DNA of 64,000 nt from UBA5078 sp964538025 (GCA_964538025.1 CAZICZ010000006.1:142577-206576), one strand, 5' to 3'; counted from the first letter of the stretch, positions 8,306 to 16,871 are shown. A program made the numbers and translations. Notes: a model not told the origin generated them from the sequence alone.

Positions 8306-8761
8306 TCAGGCTGTCGTGGTGAGTGAACGGATGGCGCTGCGAATGCGCGGATAGGTGCCGCAACGGCACACATTGCTGACAGCCCGGTCAATTTCTTCGT
8401 CACTGGGGGCAGGATTGCTCTCCAGCAGCGCCGAGACGGCCATGATCATGCCGGACTGACAGTACCCGCATTGAGGGACCTGATGATCGATCCAGGCTTG
8501 CTGCACGGGATGCAAGGCTGCTGCGTTTATCGCAAGACCCTCGATGGTCGTAATATCACTGCCTTCGACAGCGCTGACGGGTGTTACACAGCTGCGAACC
8601 GGGTTGCCATTGACCTGTACCGTGCAGGCGCCACAGGCAGCGATGCCACAGCCAAATTTGGTTCCGGTAAGCCCTAGTTCATCCCGGAGGGCCCACAGCA
8701 GGGGCATGTCCGGTTCAACATCGAGAGTGTGTTCCATGCCATTGACGCGAAAGCGAGCCAT
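8306..8761 (-). CDS. [2Fe-2S] small subunit of the molybdenum hydroxylase
   Basis: The 151-residue protein has a plant-type ferredoxin domain with Cys38, Cys43, Cys46 and Cys58, and a second cluster domain with Cys98, Cys101, Cys132 and Cys134 (QCGYCQSGM and VCRCGTYPRI). This arrangement is diagnostic for the iron-sulphur subunit of xanthine-dehydrogenase-family enzymes. It passes electrons from the molybdenum site to an external acceptor. It has no signal peptide of its own and probably rides with the Tat-tagged large subunit encoded 14 bp downstream. The ATG at 8761 precedes the family's conserved first strand and has a GAGGGGA ribosome site. The longer frame upstream is not supported. Confidence 0.92.
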   Translation of the reverse strand: MARFRVNGMEHTLDVEPDMPLLWALRDELGLTGTKFGCGIAACGACTVQVNGNPVRSCVTPVSAVEGSDITTIEGLAINAAALHPVQQAWIDHQVPQCGYCQSGMIMAVSALLESNPAPSDEEIDRAVSNVCRCGTYPRIRSAIRSLTTTA

Positions 8762-9090
8762 AATTTTCCCCTCAAGGTGTGCTGTGGTTCTGGGTTGTCG
8801 CGGACACAGTGCCTGTGCGCCGCAACTGGGTGTCCTTAACGCGATGGCGGTCAGCATATAGGAGTTTCAATGGCCGAACAATTTACCAATCCTGCACGCC
8901 AAAAGGGGAAAGTTGCTGATTTTTGAAATTTCATTATTCATTCAAAACGAATGTGAATTTCCTGCCGAACTGAACAAATTATCGTTGACTCACCGGGGAT
9001 TACAGTGAAAATACCCGGCGGCACCCTGCAATGTGCAGAGGCCCAATTCAGGCACAGTGAAACCATTACGAGAAGAACTTAGGGGTAATC
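8762..9090. other. Divergent intergenic region with an 18-codon open frame
   Basis: This 329-bp gap separates two divergent genes. It holds a tiny plus-strand frame (8870-8926, 18 codons) that starts with ATG 5-6 bases after TAGGAG, which is an unusually good ribosome site for chance. It also holds a sigma-70-like promoter nearer the lipoprotein gene. Nothing else recognisable was found. Confidence 0.4.
8985..9013 (+). promoter_or_regulatory. Sigma-70-like promoter for the lipoprotein gene
   Basis: TTGACT (8985-8990), 17 bases, then AAAATA (9008-9013), about 77 bp upstream of the ATG at 9091. The -35 is a 5/6 match; the -10 is weaker. Confidence 0.5.
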
Positions 9091-9456
9091 ATGAAAAGAA
9101 TTTTCAAGCGTTTGACGCTTCTTGCAGCAACAATCGTTCTGGCGGCATGTGCGTCAGCACCGGCCAATCCGTTTGTTGGCATGTGGAATGTCAGCATTAA
9201 CACGCCAGTGGGTGTGATGGGAGCCACCTTGGATGTGGCCTCTGATCTGAGCGGCTCCATGAGTTCGGAGCAACTGGGCGCCACGGCCATGAACAATGTC
9301 ACCGTCAACGGCAATGCCGTCACCTTCAATGTGGTCGTCGATGCACAGGGTCAAACTCTGGCGCTTAACTTCTCCGGCACCATTGAGGGCGACAACCTGA
9401 CAGGCAACTTCGATTCTGATTTTGGGGCAATTCCCGTTACAGCCACTCGCCAGTAA
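9091..9456 (+). CDS. Small lipoprotein of unknown function
   Basis: This protein has 121 residues with a lipoprotein signal peptide: basic start MKRIFKR, a short hydrophobic core, and the lipobox LAAC with the lipidated Cys20. The mature domain (about 100 residues) is rich in Gly, Thr, Val and Asn and alternates like a small beta-barrel, with GTIEGDNLTGNFDSDFG near the end. That pattern resembles lipid- or ligand-binding barrels, but I cannot assign a family. An extended hairpin follows 15 bp after the stop, and the exported surE homologue begins 80 bp downstream on the same strand. The two may be linked but have their own signals. Confidence 0.7.
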   Translation: MKRIFKRLTLLAATIVLAACASAPANPFVGMWNVSINTPVGVMGATLDVASDLSGSMSSEQLGATAMNNVTVNGNAVTFNVVVDAQGQTLALNFSGTIEGDNLTGNFDSDFGAIPVTATRQ

Positions 9457-9471
9457 TATGCTCGCCTCCTG

Positions 9472-9510
9472 CATGCCTGTTCTGTGTCATTCTTGACAGA
9501 GACAGGCATG
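9472..9510 (+). other. Long hairpin between the lipoprotein and surE-like genes
   Basis: A 14-bp stem (CATGCCTGTTCTGT pairing with ACAGA-G-ACAGGCATG, one bulged G) with a 10-base loop. It has no T-run, so it may be an mRNA stability element or a weak terminator rather than a classical terminator. Confidence 0.55.
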
Positions 9511-9536
9511 TGGAAATCCCCCATCAAGGAGATGCC

Positions 9537-10391
9537 ATGTTCTGGTCAACGCACCCCTCTCGCGTTATACGCCGCTTTCTGAATTACTTCCTCTTTGTCT
9601 CGGCCCTCAGCTTGTCCGCGCCAGCGCTGGCGCAGGAATACCGGATTCTAGTCACGAACGACGATGGCGTGGAGTCCCCGTTGCTTGCGGCACTCGTCGA
9701 TGAATTGCAATCGCTCGGCGAGGTGGTGGTGTCCGCCCCCCGTCAGAATCAGTCGGGCTCGTCTCAGGCAACGACAGGCGGAGCCTTGCGAGTCGAAAAA
9801 ATCGTGCGGGACGGTGAGTTTTTCGGCTACGGCGTGGTGGGAACGCCTGCAGACGCCTTGCGGTATGGTGTGATGGTGTTGGGCAGGGATGACCCGTTTG
9901 ATCTCGTGGTTTCAGGCATCAATAACGGCGCGAATGTCGGCAAGGTGTCTCATATGTCCGGCACCGTCGGGGCGGCCATGCAGGCAGTCTATCTCGGCAT
10001 TCCGGCAATCGCGGTGTCGCAGGATACCAGTGGTGTTGATACCCGGGTGACCGCGCAATTAGCGGCACAAGTGGTGCACCGCTATCAGGTTGAAGGTGCC
10101 CCCAGCGGTGTTGTTGTTTCCATCAACGTGCCACGAGGCACATTGAAAGGGGTTGTCGTGCGTCCCATGGGAGATGCCTACCTCAATGCGGGGCAATACG
10201 AATTGCTCAACGAAACGCCGGAAGCGCTGGAATACCAACGCTCACTGGGCATCGATCAGTCCCAGGATACGCGCACCGATACGTGGGCCTATCAGAATGG
10301 TTACGCCACGGTGACACCTTTGAAACTGGACTGGACCGACTATGATCTCCTGGAGCTGTTGCCCGACTGGCAACTGACGCTGCCGCAGTAA
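9537..10391 (+). CDS. SurE-like 5'/3'-nucleotidase with a signal peptide
   Basis: The 284-residue product has the SurE fold: the metal-binding NDDG at residues 41-44 (Asp42/Asp43), NQSGSS at about 71-76, and SGINNGANVG further on. SurE is a metal-dependent survival phosphatase that hydrolyses nucleoside monophosphates and is normally cytoplasmic and next to pcm. Here an N-terminal extension of about 32 residues, with a hydrophobic core and an ALAQ cleavage motif, predicts export, and pcm is absent. It may therefore scavenge nucleotides or organic phosphate in the periplasm. ATG at 9537 was chosen for AAGGAG seven bases upstream. It ends one base before the convergent gene at 10393. Confidence 0.85.
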   Translation: MFWSTHPSRVIRRFLNYFLFVSALSLSAPALAQEYRILVTNDDGVESPLLAALVDELQSLGEVVVSAPRQNQSGSSQATTGGALRVEKIVRDGEFFGYGVVGTPADALRYGVMVLGRDDPFDLVVSGINNGANVGKVSHMSGTVGAAMQAVYLGIPAIAVSQDTSGVDTRVTAQLAAQVVHRYQVEGAPSGVVVSINVPRGTLKGVVVRPMGDAYLNAGQYELLNETPEALEYQRSLGIDQSQDTRTDTWAYQNGYATVTPLKLDWTDYDLLELLPDWQLTLPQ

Positions 10392-10392
10392 A

Positions 10393-12006
10393 TCAGAAGT
10401 GATCCGCACTGGCGCGCTGCCAATCCTCAGCGTAAGCCTCCGGGATGCTATTGGTCAGCAACTGACCGCTGCTCAGAGGGGTGTAGACCTGATCAAAATG
10501 TTTCAACCCCAGCCCTGTGCGTTGAAAGAGATCAGTAGGCTTTAGTTTGGCAGGGTCATCGACGCCGACTGCGCCGCACAATTCCAGAAATGCTTCGATT
10601 GTCCCTTCATGAAAATTGCGCACGCGACGGGATTTGTCCTCCACGTTGATGGCCTTTGCGCGAGCCGGGTCTGTTGTCGCAATGCCCGTAGGACATTTGT
10701 TGGTATTGCAGGACTTTGACTGCACGCAGCCCAAGGCCAGCATCATGGCGCGGGCAGAATTGACGGTGTCGGCTCCCAACGCAATTTTGGCCAACAGATC
10801 GAAACCCGTGGCCGTTTTCCCCGCGCTGATCAGGCGCATCTTGTGTCGCAAACCAACACCGATGAGTACCTGATTGACGAAATAAGTGGCTTCCAGACAG
10901 GGAAGGCCAATGCGGTTTGAGAATTCAACGGGAGCTGCCCCCGTGCCGCCTTCGGCGCCGTCAATAGTAATGAAGTCCGGTGTAATTCCGGTTGTCAGCA
11001 TGGCCTTGACGATCGCCATAAACTCACTCTTGCGACCAATACACAATTTGAAGCCGGTGGGCTTTCCTCCGCTCAAATCGCGCAGTCGCTTCACGAACTC
11101 CAACAGGCCCACGGGGGTATTGAATTCGGGATGATTGGCGGGCGAGGCGACCGTTTTGCCAACCTCCACCAACCGGATGGTCGCGATCTCCTGCGTGACT
11201 TTTGCCCCGGGCAATACCCCGCCATGAGAGGGTTTGGCCCCCTGCGAAATTTTAATCTCGATCATTTTGACAACGTCGAGTTGGGCGCTTTTGCAAAAGG
11301 CGTCATCGTTGAAGGAGCCGTCCAGATTTCTGCAACCGAAATACCCGGTACCAATCTGCCAAATCAGATCTCCGCCATGGATCAAGTGATAGGGGCTGAT
11401 GCTGCCTTCCCCGGTGTTATGGGCAAAACCGCCCATGGCAGCCGCCTTGTTCAAGGCGGTGATCGCCGGTGCGCTGAGCGCCCCAAAGCTCATCCCCGAA
11501 ATATTCAAAAGCGAGGCGCTGTAGGGCTTGAGGCAATGCTCACCGCTAAACATGACCCGCGCTTTTTCCTTCGGCACGTGAGTGGCATTGATTGAATGGA
11601 AGACCGTCAGGTAGCCGGTCGCCATCAAGTTTTGTTCCGTGCCAAAGGGCAGCGTGTCGTTCAGCTTTTTGGCACGCCGGTAAATCAGGTCGCGTGCTTC
11701 ACGATTGAATGGCGCTTCCTCCAGATTGCTGGCGATAAAATATTGCCGAATTTCCGGACGGATGGACTCAAACAGGTAGCGCAGATTCGCGAACACAGGG
11801 TAGTTTTTGCGCAGATTGCTCTCGCTGACGTACATGTCGTGCAGGCCAATGGCAAAGAAGCCAATGCCCAGCACTAAAAACGTCAGTGCCCACGGATGGG
11901 CGCTCAGGGCCGCGCTCTCGCCGGCACTGACATGCCACACCCCCCACGCCCCCAGAAGGAGCCACAACAGACTGGTAATCCAGAAGAAACGCACAACAGG
12001 GGTCAT
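10393..12006 (-). CDS. FMN-binding glutamate synthase-like protein, membrane-anchored
   Basis: This 537-residue protein resembles the FMN/iron-sulphur domain of glutamate synthase. It shows SGMSFGALS, GAKPSHGGVLPG, ITIDGAEGGTGAAP and the 3Fe-4S cysteines in CVQSKSCNTNKCPTG. Two N-terminal hydrophobic helices (about residues 5-25 and 40-56) place it at the inner membrane. It lacks the glutaminase domain and the NADPH-binding beta subunit, as do the many stand-alone members of this family whose reaction is not established. No glt genes are near. It is read convergently with the surE-like gene, almost touching it. A cytoplasmic oxidoreductase acting on a glutamate-like substrate is the general inference only. 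Confidence 0.87.
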   Translation of the reverse strand: MTPVVRFFWITSLLWLLLGAWGVWHVSAGESAALSAHPWALTFLVLGIGFFAIGLHDMYVSESNLRKNYPVFANLRYLFESIRPEIRQYFIASNLEEAPFNREARDLIYRRAKKLNDTLPFGTEQNLMATGYLTVFHSINATHVPKEKARVMFSGEHCLKPYSASLLNISGMSFGALSAPAITALNKAAAMGGFAHNTGEGSISPYHLIHGGDLIWQIGTGYFGCRNLDGSFNDDAFCKSAQLDVVKMIEIKISQGAKPSHGGVLPGAKVTQEIATIRLVEVGKTVASPANHPEFNTPVGLLEFVKRLRDLSGGKPTGFKLCIGRKSEFMAIVKAMLTTGITPDFITIDGAEGGTGAAPVEFSNRIGLPCLEATYFVNQVLIGVGLRHKMRLISAGKTATGFDLLAKIALGADTVNSARAMMLALGCVQSKSCNTNKCPTGIATTDPARAKAINVEDKSRRVRNFHEGTIEAFLELCGAVGVDDPAKLKPTDLFQRTGLGLKHFDQVYTPLSSGQLLTNSIPEAYAEDWQRASADHF

Positions 12007-12064
12007 ATCGCTACCTTAGGAATAATCAAACACGGAATCAGTCTGCCTGGCTGACTAGGGGATA

Positions 12065-12793
12065 CTAAAGCCTGAGTAACAGGGTCACCGACGCTTCGGA
12101 ATCGGTCTTCTTGCGTCCCAGCGGGACCTCGGTCTGGTGCTTCATTTTAATGGTGAATTTCATCGAAAGGTTTTCCATGATGTCGGACTGAATCGAACTC
12201 TCGGAACGTCCGATGCTCGACTCCTGACCTCCTTCCACACTGAGTGTCTGGATGAACATGGCATTCTCCGACACGTTCCAGCGTAACTCCGTCGCGACAC
12301 GGATGATGGCTTCACTGGTATCTTCCAACGGGGCACGGGAATAGCGCATACCCGCACCGATGGTGTAGTTCCAGTCGAGGTTTTCCCGCTCCCGCATGAG
12401 GTTGTGACCGTAGCTGACGGAGATATCGGACTGGCTGTCGTACCCGCTGAAGCGATCGTCTTCATGTGCCAGCCGGCTCAGAATGAACGAATCCTGATTC
12501 AGGTTGTAGGTGGCAGAACCCACTGTGTAAATGCGCTGTGCCGCCAGTACATCGGATTTGGAAGAACGAAACCCATCCATTGAGAAGCCATACTCCCAAG
12601 CATCCTGCAGCCAGCTGACTGTCCCTTTGAATTTGATGTTTTCATCTTCGGTATTGCCGGAGGTGAAAATGGCGCCCAACTCCAGTTCGGTCGTCAGGGC
12701 ATCTTCGTCCTCTTGCGCGTATGCAGGCAGTGCGGCAAACCCGACAAGGGGCAACAGGGCGAGGAACAGCATTTTGCGGGGGAATTTTGACAT
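12065..12793 (-). CDS. DUF481 outer-membrane-like protein
   Basis: The 242-residue product has a signal peptide (cleavage expected after AYAQ near residue 27). Its mature part has alternating polar and hydrophobic strands ending in LLLRL, as in beta-barrel proteins. The segments ELGAIFTSGNTEDENIKF, where the SGNT motif marks the DUF481 (YdiY-like) family, and GAGMRYSR support the call. These are porin-like outer-membrane proteins of unknown function, some salt-induced. ATG at 12793 was preferred to the frame start 21 bases upstream because AGGA precedes it at proper spacing. It has no clear operon partner. Confidence 0.8.
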   Translation of the reverse strand: MSKFPRKMLFLALLPLVGFAALPAYAQEDEDALTTELELGAIFTSGNTEDENIKFKGTVSWLQDAWEYGFSMDGFRSSKSDVLAAQRIYTVGSATYNLNQDSFILSRLAHEDDRFSGYDSQSDISVSYGHNLMRERENLDWNYTIGAGMRYSRAPLEDTSEAIIRVATELRWNVSENAMFIQTLSVEGGQESSIGRSESSIQSDIMENLSMKFTIKMKHQTEVPLGRKKTDSEASVTLLLRL

Positions 12794-12895
12794 AATCTGG
12801 ATTCCTATCATCATGGATTTTCTACAATTTTCGGCATCCGGATTTTACAAGTACTTCACAGAAATGGCCAATTCGACCTCCCGGAAAGGAGGCAT

Positions 12896-12931
12896 AAAAA
12901 AAGGGGGATAGCCGTGGGCTACCCCCCTTTT
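12896..12931. terminator. Bidirectional intrinsic terminator
   Basis: GGGGG-A-TAGCC pairs with GGCTA-C-CCCCC around a GTG loop with one mismatch, and A/T runs lie on both sides: seven Ts on the minus strand, four on the plus. It lies 17 bp after the RidA-like gene's stop. Confidence 0.85.
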
Positions 12932-12947
12932 GATCGCGATTCAACGC

Positions 12948-13424
12948 TTACTTGGGCATTCTGGCGGCCCGAATTTCAATCTCCACCAACCAGCCATCGA
13001 CAACGAGGTCGGCAATTTCGACCACAGAGCGAACAGGCTTCATCGGGTTTTCCTGCGTCCCGAAAAACTGTGCGAATCCGGCGTTGAATCCGGCAAAGTC
13101 AAATACACCGTCGTCGCCCGCTACGCCAAACACGCGCACCTGAACGATGTCGGACATCGACCAGCCCAGTTCTTCCAGCGTCGCTTTGAACTTGTTGAAG
13201 GTGTCAACAGTCTGCTGTTCCATGTTGCCGTAAGTCCCGTCGGCTTGTGGAGAGGCTCCGGAACCACTGAGGTAAAGCGTTTCGGCGCCCGCGGGGATCA
13301 GGATGTTGTTGAAGAAAAACCGGCCTTCACCGTTGCGCTCAATTTCCTGTGCGCTGGCCGAAAGGGACAGGGCGGCGGCGAAAAGGGCAGAAGTGAGCGA
13401 CAGCACTTTAACGAATTTCGTCAT
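12948..13424 (-). CDS. RidA/YjgF-family protein with a signal peptide
   Basis: This 158-residue protein has the YjgF/RidA core: YLSGSGASPQADG early, the catalytic arginine in KPVRSVVEIADL (Arg132), and a terminal VEIEIRAAR. Cytosolic RidA hydrolyses the reactive enamines and imines made by PLP enzymes. Here the first 25 residues form a typical Sec signal (hydrophobic core, SASA|QE cleavage), so it should act in the periplasm. Exported RidA homologues are known but their substrates are not. It lies 45 bp downstream of a dihaem cytochrome c on the same strand; the two may form an operon and share a periplasmic oxidation pathway. Confidence 0.85.
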   Translation of the reverse strand: MTKFVKVLSLTSALFAAALSLSASAQEIERNGEGRFFFNNILIPAGAETLYLSGSGASPQADGTYGNMEQQTVDTFNKFKATLEELGWSMSDIVQVRVFGVAGDDGVFDFAGFNAGFAQFFGTQENPMKPVRSVVEIADLVVDGWLVEIEIRAARMPK

Positions 13425-13469
13425 GGTGAATTTCCTTTTGAATAAAAGACAATGTCGAGGAGCGCCTGC

Positions 13470-14099
13470 TTAGCGCCCCAGTGTATTGATATAACTGACC
13501 ACATCGTGAATGGCCTGTTCGTCTGCCAGACCTGCGGTCATGGCGCGCATTGGCGCTCCAAAGGCATCAAGCGGGTTGCCACCACGGTAGCCTGCTTTGA
13601 AATTTTTCAATTGCGTGACGAGGTACCAGTCATTCTGTCCCTGCAAGGCAGGGGCGTTCATGGCCTGATTTCCCTGAGCCTGATCCCCATGACACATGAC
13701 ACAGGCTTGGAACAATTGCTTTCCACGCTCGGCATTGCCAGTGGTAAGTGTCGGTGCGGCGGGGACGTATTTCCAGGACGCTGCCCATTGCACAACGTCA
13801 TCGATCTGTTCGTCTGTCAGGATGGCAGCCATGGGCTGCATCTCCATCCCTTCGATGTCCATCGGATGGACGCCACGGCCTCCGGCGCGAAAAAGCTCCA
13901 GCTGACGCTTGAGGTACCAAGACTCCATTCCGGCAAGACGCGGGGCCTGAATCCCTTCGCTGCCCATGCCATCGGTTCCATGGCAGGTGAAACAAAACCT
14001 GTGAGTAGGGGCTTCTTGTGGTTCTGCCGCGAACGCGTTGAGCGACGCGAAGATCGATACGGCGAGCGTCATGACCACGGAAAATACAGTGCGATACAT
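13470..14099 (-). CDS. Dihaem cytochrome c (c4-like)
   Basis: The 209-residue protein has a signal peptide and two haem-c motifs, CFTCH (Cys36-Cys39-His40) and CVMCH (Cys133-Cys136-His137). Each begins a similar half of about 95 residues, with likely distal methionines in the MQPMA and MRAMT segments. This duplicated layout matches cytochrome c4, a periplasmic electron carrier to terminal oxidases such as the cbb3 enzyme encoded at 60-63 kb. It precedes the exported RidA homologue. It lies downstream of the TonB-receptor gene but is separated from it by a strong terminator, so it is probably expressed independently. Confidence 0.88.
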   Translation of the reverse strand: MYRTVFSVVMTLAVSIFASLNAFAAEPQEAPTHRFCFTCHGTDGMGSEGIQAPRLAGMESWYLKRQLELFRAGGRGVHPMDIEGMEMQPMAAILTDEQIDDVVQWAASWKYVPAAPTLTTGNAERGKQLFQACVMCHGDQAQGNQAMNAPALQGQNDWYLVTQLKNFKAGYRGGNPLDAFGAPMRAMTAGLADEQAIHDVVSYINTLGR

Positions 14100-14120
14100 A
14101 AAACTAATGCTCCTGGTGAG

Positions 14121-14147
14121 AAAAGGGTGCCACTTTTGGTGGCACCC
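14121..14147 (-). terminator. Intrinsic terminator of the TonB-receptor gene
   Basis: A perfect 9-bp stem (GGGTGCCAC / GTGGCACCC) with a five-base loop, followed on the minus strand by TTTT. It lies about 38 bp past the receptor stop codon. Confidence 0.88.
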
Positions 14148-14185
14148 TTGTCGTTGTTGCTGTGTGCTAATCCCAGACGTCGGGA

Positions 14186-16717
14186 TTAGAAATCAGCTTT
14201 CACACGGGCGTACAAGAAGCGGCCGTTGGGGCTAAAGGCACCGCTGGTCACGTACTTGTTGCTGGTACCGGAGTTGATGTCCACAGGGCGGACTTTCTCT
14301 GGCATGGTGTTGAGCAGGTTGTCAGCACCGATCACGAAGGTGTAGTTGTCGCGGAAGGTGTACGCGATTTCGCCACCGAAAATGGTCTTGTCGCCAACCC
14401 AGTAATCACGCGCAGGGACTGCGTTAGACGGTACGACAAAATACTCGTCGTAGTAGTTCGCCTGCAGCGTGAAGCGGAAGTCACCCAGCGTGTGGTTCGC
14501 ACGGAAGTTGCCACGGTTGGCAGGGATTCCGTCCTCGAGGTCAGCCACGTTGGCGCGTGTCAGCAGACCTGGCGTGAAGCTGTCCAGTACCTGCTTGGTC
14601 CAGGCCCAGGACGCGGCAAACTCGGTGCGACCCAGTGAGTCCCAATCCATCGCCCAGGAACCGACCACTTCCACCCCTTCGTTGGTCGTAGACATGTCGT
14701 TCGTGTAGTAGTTGAAGGACACGATGCTGCGGGCACCAGAGATACCCGAGGCTTCCAGTTCCAGTGCAATCGCCGGCGTGATGTCGAAGGTTGCAGAGTT
14801 CAGGATGCGGTCTTTCAGCTCAATACGGTAGTAGTCCACAGTCAGGTCAAGACCGCCAATCTCGGTGGCAACACCGATACTGAAGTTCTTGGACTTTTCA
14901 GGTGTCAGTTCCTGACCACCGAACCGCTGGGAAATTGGGTTGGTAGGAGGAATTTGTCCCTGGGTGACCGGGATGCTGTCCACAACACCTGTGCTGATGT
15001 TGGAGATATTGGCCTGGCCCGGAGACGGTGCGCGGAAGCCGGTGCTGATGGTTGAGCGGATGTTGGTGGTATCCGTCAGCGCATAGCGGGCTGTCAGCTT
15101 GCCGTTGGTGGTGTCGCCGAAGGTGTTGTAGAAATCTTCGTAACGGATGGCAGCACCCAGCAGCAGCTTCGCAGTGGCGTCCACTTCGAGGTCGGCATAG
15201 ATACTCCAGTTTTTACGATCCCACACGCCTTGCTGGTCAGGACCAAAGCCCTGGAAACCATCAGAGCCGACGCCGGCGCCCAGTGCGGCGTAAGGTCCTG
15301 CTCGGTAGGAGTCCTGGTCGTTGGAATTCACCTTGAAGATTTCACGGCGCCATTCAAACCCGTACGCAACGTTCAACGGAGAGTACATGCCGACATCAAA
15401 CGGCTTGGACATGTCGATGTTGAAGTTGTTTTCGATGGTGGTGTAGATCCCGGGCTCGAAGCTGGTGGGAGACTGCGGACCCATCGAGGGGTTTGTGGTG
15501 TTGGCAATGTGGTAGGTCATTTCGGAGAAGCCGTTGCCGATGCTGACATCGTAAGTGGTGCCATCGTTCAGCTCGCCTTTCAGGCCGACCACGTTGGAGG
15601 CATCGGTGTTGCTGCCGCCGAACACCGGCGTATAGCCACCGGGGAACCACTCGAGGAAGGTAAAGCACTGATCATCGGCCAGACCGGCAGCGCGTGCTGC
15701 TACGGAGCTGGTCACGCCGTTGGTCACACCACGCTTGATTGTCGGGCAGGTTGTGCCAGATCCTGGTGTGGTGTCGAAGAACAGCTGGTTGGAGCCGCTG
15801 GTGAACACACCGCTGCGGTTTTCAGGGTTACGGAAGAAGAAGCCGAGTTCCACTTCTTTCTCGCTGTAACCGGAGAAAGAGTACAGCGTCTGGTCGCCGC
15901 CAAGATCAATGCCGACGTTCGCGAACAGGTTCACGATCTCGGTGTCTGGCAGTCCTTGCTCCTGCACGTTGAAACGAATTGCCTTGTTGCCGGCGTTGTA
16001 GATGGAGAGCGCGTCACCGCGCTGAATGCTGCGGTCGCTCTTCTTGTTGTCGGTCATGTCCATGCTGAGGCTGGCGAAGCCTGATTCACCCAGCGGCAGG
16101 CCGACGTTGGCGGCCAGATAGTTCAACTCGCCGTCATTGGTTTCAGTCAGATAACCCGTCTTGTATTCAACAGACAGGCCATCGCGGTTTTCTTTCGGAA
16201 TGAAGTTGATTACGCCTGCGATAGCGTCTGAGCCGTATTGGGCAGCAGCACCGTCACGCAGCACTTCCACCTGACGCAGTGCGATCGGAGGAATCTGAGC
16301 GATATCAGGGAAATGGGTTCCCTGACGGCCGAATTGCACCGCGGCGGAACGGTGACGGCGCTTGCCGCCTACCAGAACCAGGGTGTCGTCGGCAGGCAGG
16401 CCGCGCAGGGTCGCGGGGCGTACCAGAGAGTTGGAGTCGTTAATGTCCTGCACGTCCACGTTAAAGGTTGGTACGAGGTTACGCAGCAGGTCATTCAGGT
16501 CAGCTGTCCCCTGATCCTGGAAATCTGATGCTGAGAACACATCGACGGGAGCAGCGGAGTCAAGCGCTGTGCGTGGTGCGCGGCGTGAACCGGTGACGAC
16601 CACTTCTTCGATGTCAGCACCCTGACCCTGGGCCATGGCGACTGGGGCAGTTGTGGCTGCTACAGAGCCCAGCAGGGCGGCAACCGATGACATTGTCAGC
16701 AGGTTTGAGATTTTCAT
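14186..16717 (-). CDS. TonB-dependent outer-membrane receptor
   Basis: This 843-residue receptor has a signal peptide (cleavage near AMAQ, residue 30), a TonB-box-like EEVVVTG at about 37-43, a plug domain with NDLLRNLVPTFN and LRGLPADDTLVLVGGKRRH, and a long 22-strand barrel ending in an aromatic residue (ARVKADF). It uses TonB/ExbB energy to import a scarce ligand through the outer membrane. The ligand is unknown. The next genes are a CadC-like regulator and, divergently, a Tat-exported flavin amine/amino-acid oxidase with the same operator. That context suggests an amine, amino acid or peptide-derived substrate rather than iron. Its promoter and operator lie 101-154 bp upstream of the ATG. 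Confidence 0.92.
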   Translation of the reverse strand: MKISNLLTMSSVAALLGSVAATTAPVAMAQGQGADIEEVVVTGSRRAPRTALDSAAPVDVFSASDFQDQGTADLNDLLRNLVPTFNVDVQDINDSNSLVRPATLRGLPADDTLVLVGGKRRHRSAAVQFGRQGTHFPDIAQIPPIALRQVEVLRDGAAAQYGSDAIAGVINFIPKENRDGLSVEYKTGYLTETNDGELNYLAANVGLPLGESGFASLSMDMTDNKKSDRSIQRGDALSIYNAGNKAIRFNVQEQGLPDTEIVNLFANVGIDLGGDQTLYSFSGYSEKEVELGFFFRNPENRSGVFTSGSNQLFFDTTPGSGTTCPTIKRGVTNGVTSSVAARAAGLADDQCFTFLEWFPGGYTPVFGGSNTDASNVVGLKGELNDGTTYDVSIGNGFSEMTYHIANTTNPSMGPQSPTSFEPGIYTTIENNFNIDMSKPFDVGMYSPLNVAYGFEWRREIFKVNSNDQDSYRAGPYAALGAGVGSDGFQGFGPDQQGVWDRKNWSIYADLEVDATAKLLLGAAIRYEDFYNTFGDTTNGKLTARYALTDTTNIRSTISTGFRAPSPGQANISNISTGVVDSIPVTQGQIPPTNPISQRFGGQELTPEKSKNFSIGVATEIGGLDLTVDYYRIELKDRILNSATFDITPAIALELEASGISGARSIVSFNYYTNDMSTTNEGVEVVGSWAMDWDSLGRTEFAASWAWTKQVLDSFTPGLLTRANVADLEDGIPANRGNFRANHTLGDFRFTLQANYYDEYFVVPSNAVPARDYWVGDKTIFGGEIAYTFRDNYTFVIGADNLLNTMPEKVRPVDINSGTSNKYVTSGAFSPNGRFLYARVKADF

Positions 16718-16817
16718 ATTGTCTTTTCCCTTTTCAAACGTTTCTTAGTGAGTTGCAAAAGAGGTCTCGGGGGCTTTTCATCTTGTGGGACAGGCCGCCC
16801 GAATTTGTAGCCATGCA

Positions 16818-16871
16818 ATTATCTTTAGGCAGGGGTTCAAAGTCCTCCTAAAAACATTCCGAATACCTCCT
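16818..16871 (-). promoter_or_regulatory. Triple 11-bp repeat operator and promoter of the TonB receptor
   Basis: Read on the minus strand, three tandem 11-mers are present: AGGAGGTATTC (16871-16861), GGAATGTTTTT (16860-16850) and AGGAGGACTTT (16849-16839). GGACTT in the third copy is followed after 16 bases by GATAAT (16823-16818). The block matches 29 of 35 bases of the one upstream of the oxidase gene at 19224, and it lies at nearly the same distance from the start codon (121 versus 119 bp). PhoB/OmpR-class winged helices typically bind 11-bp direct repeats. Confidence 0.75.
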
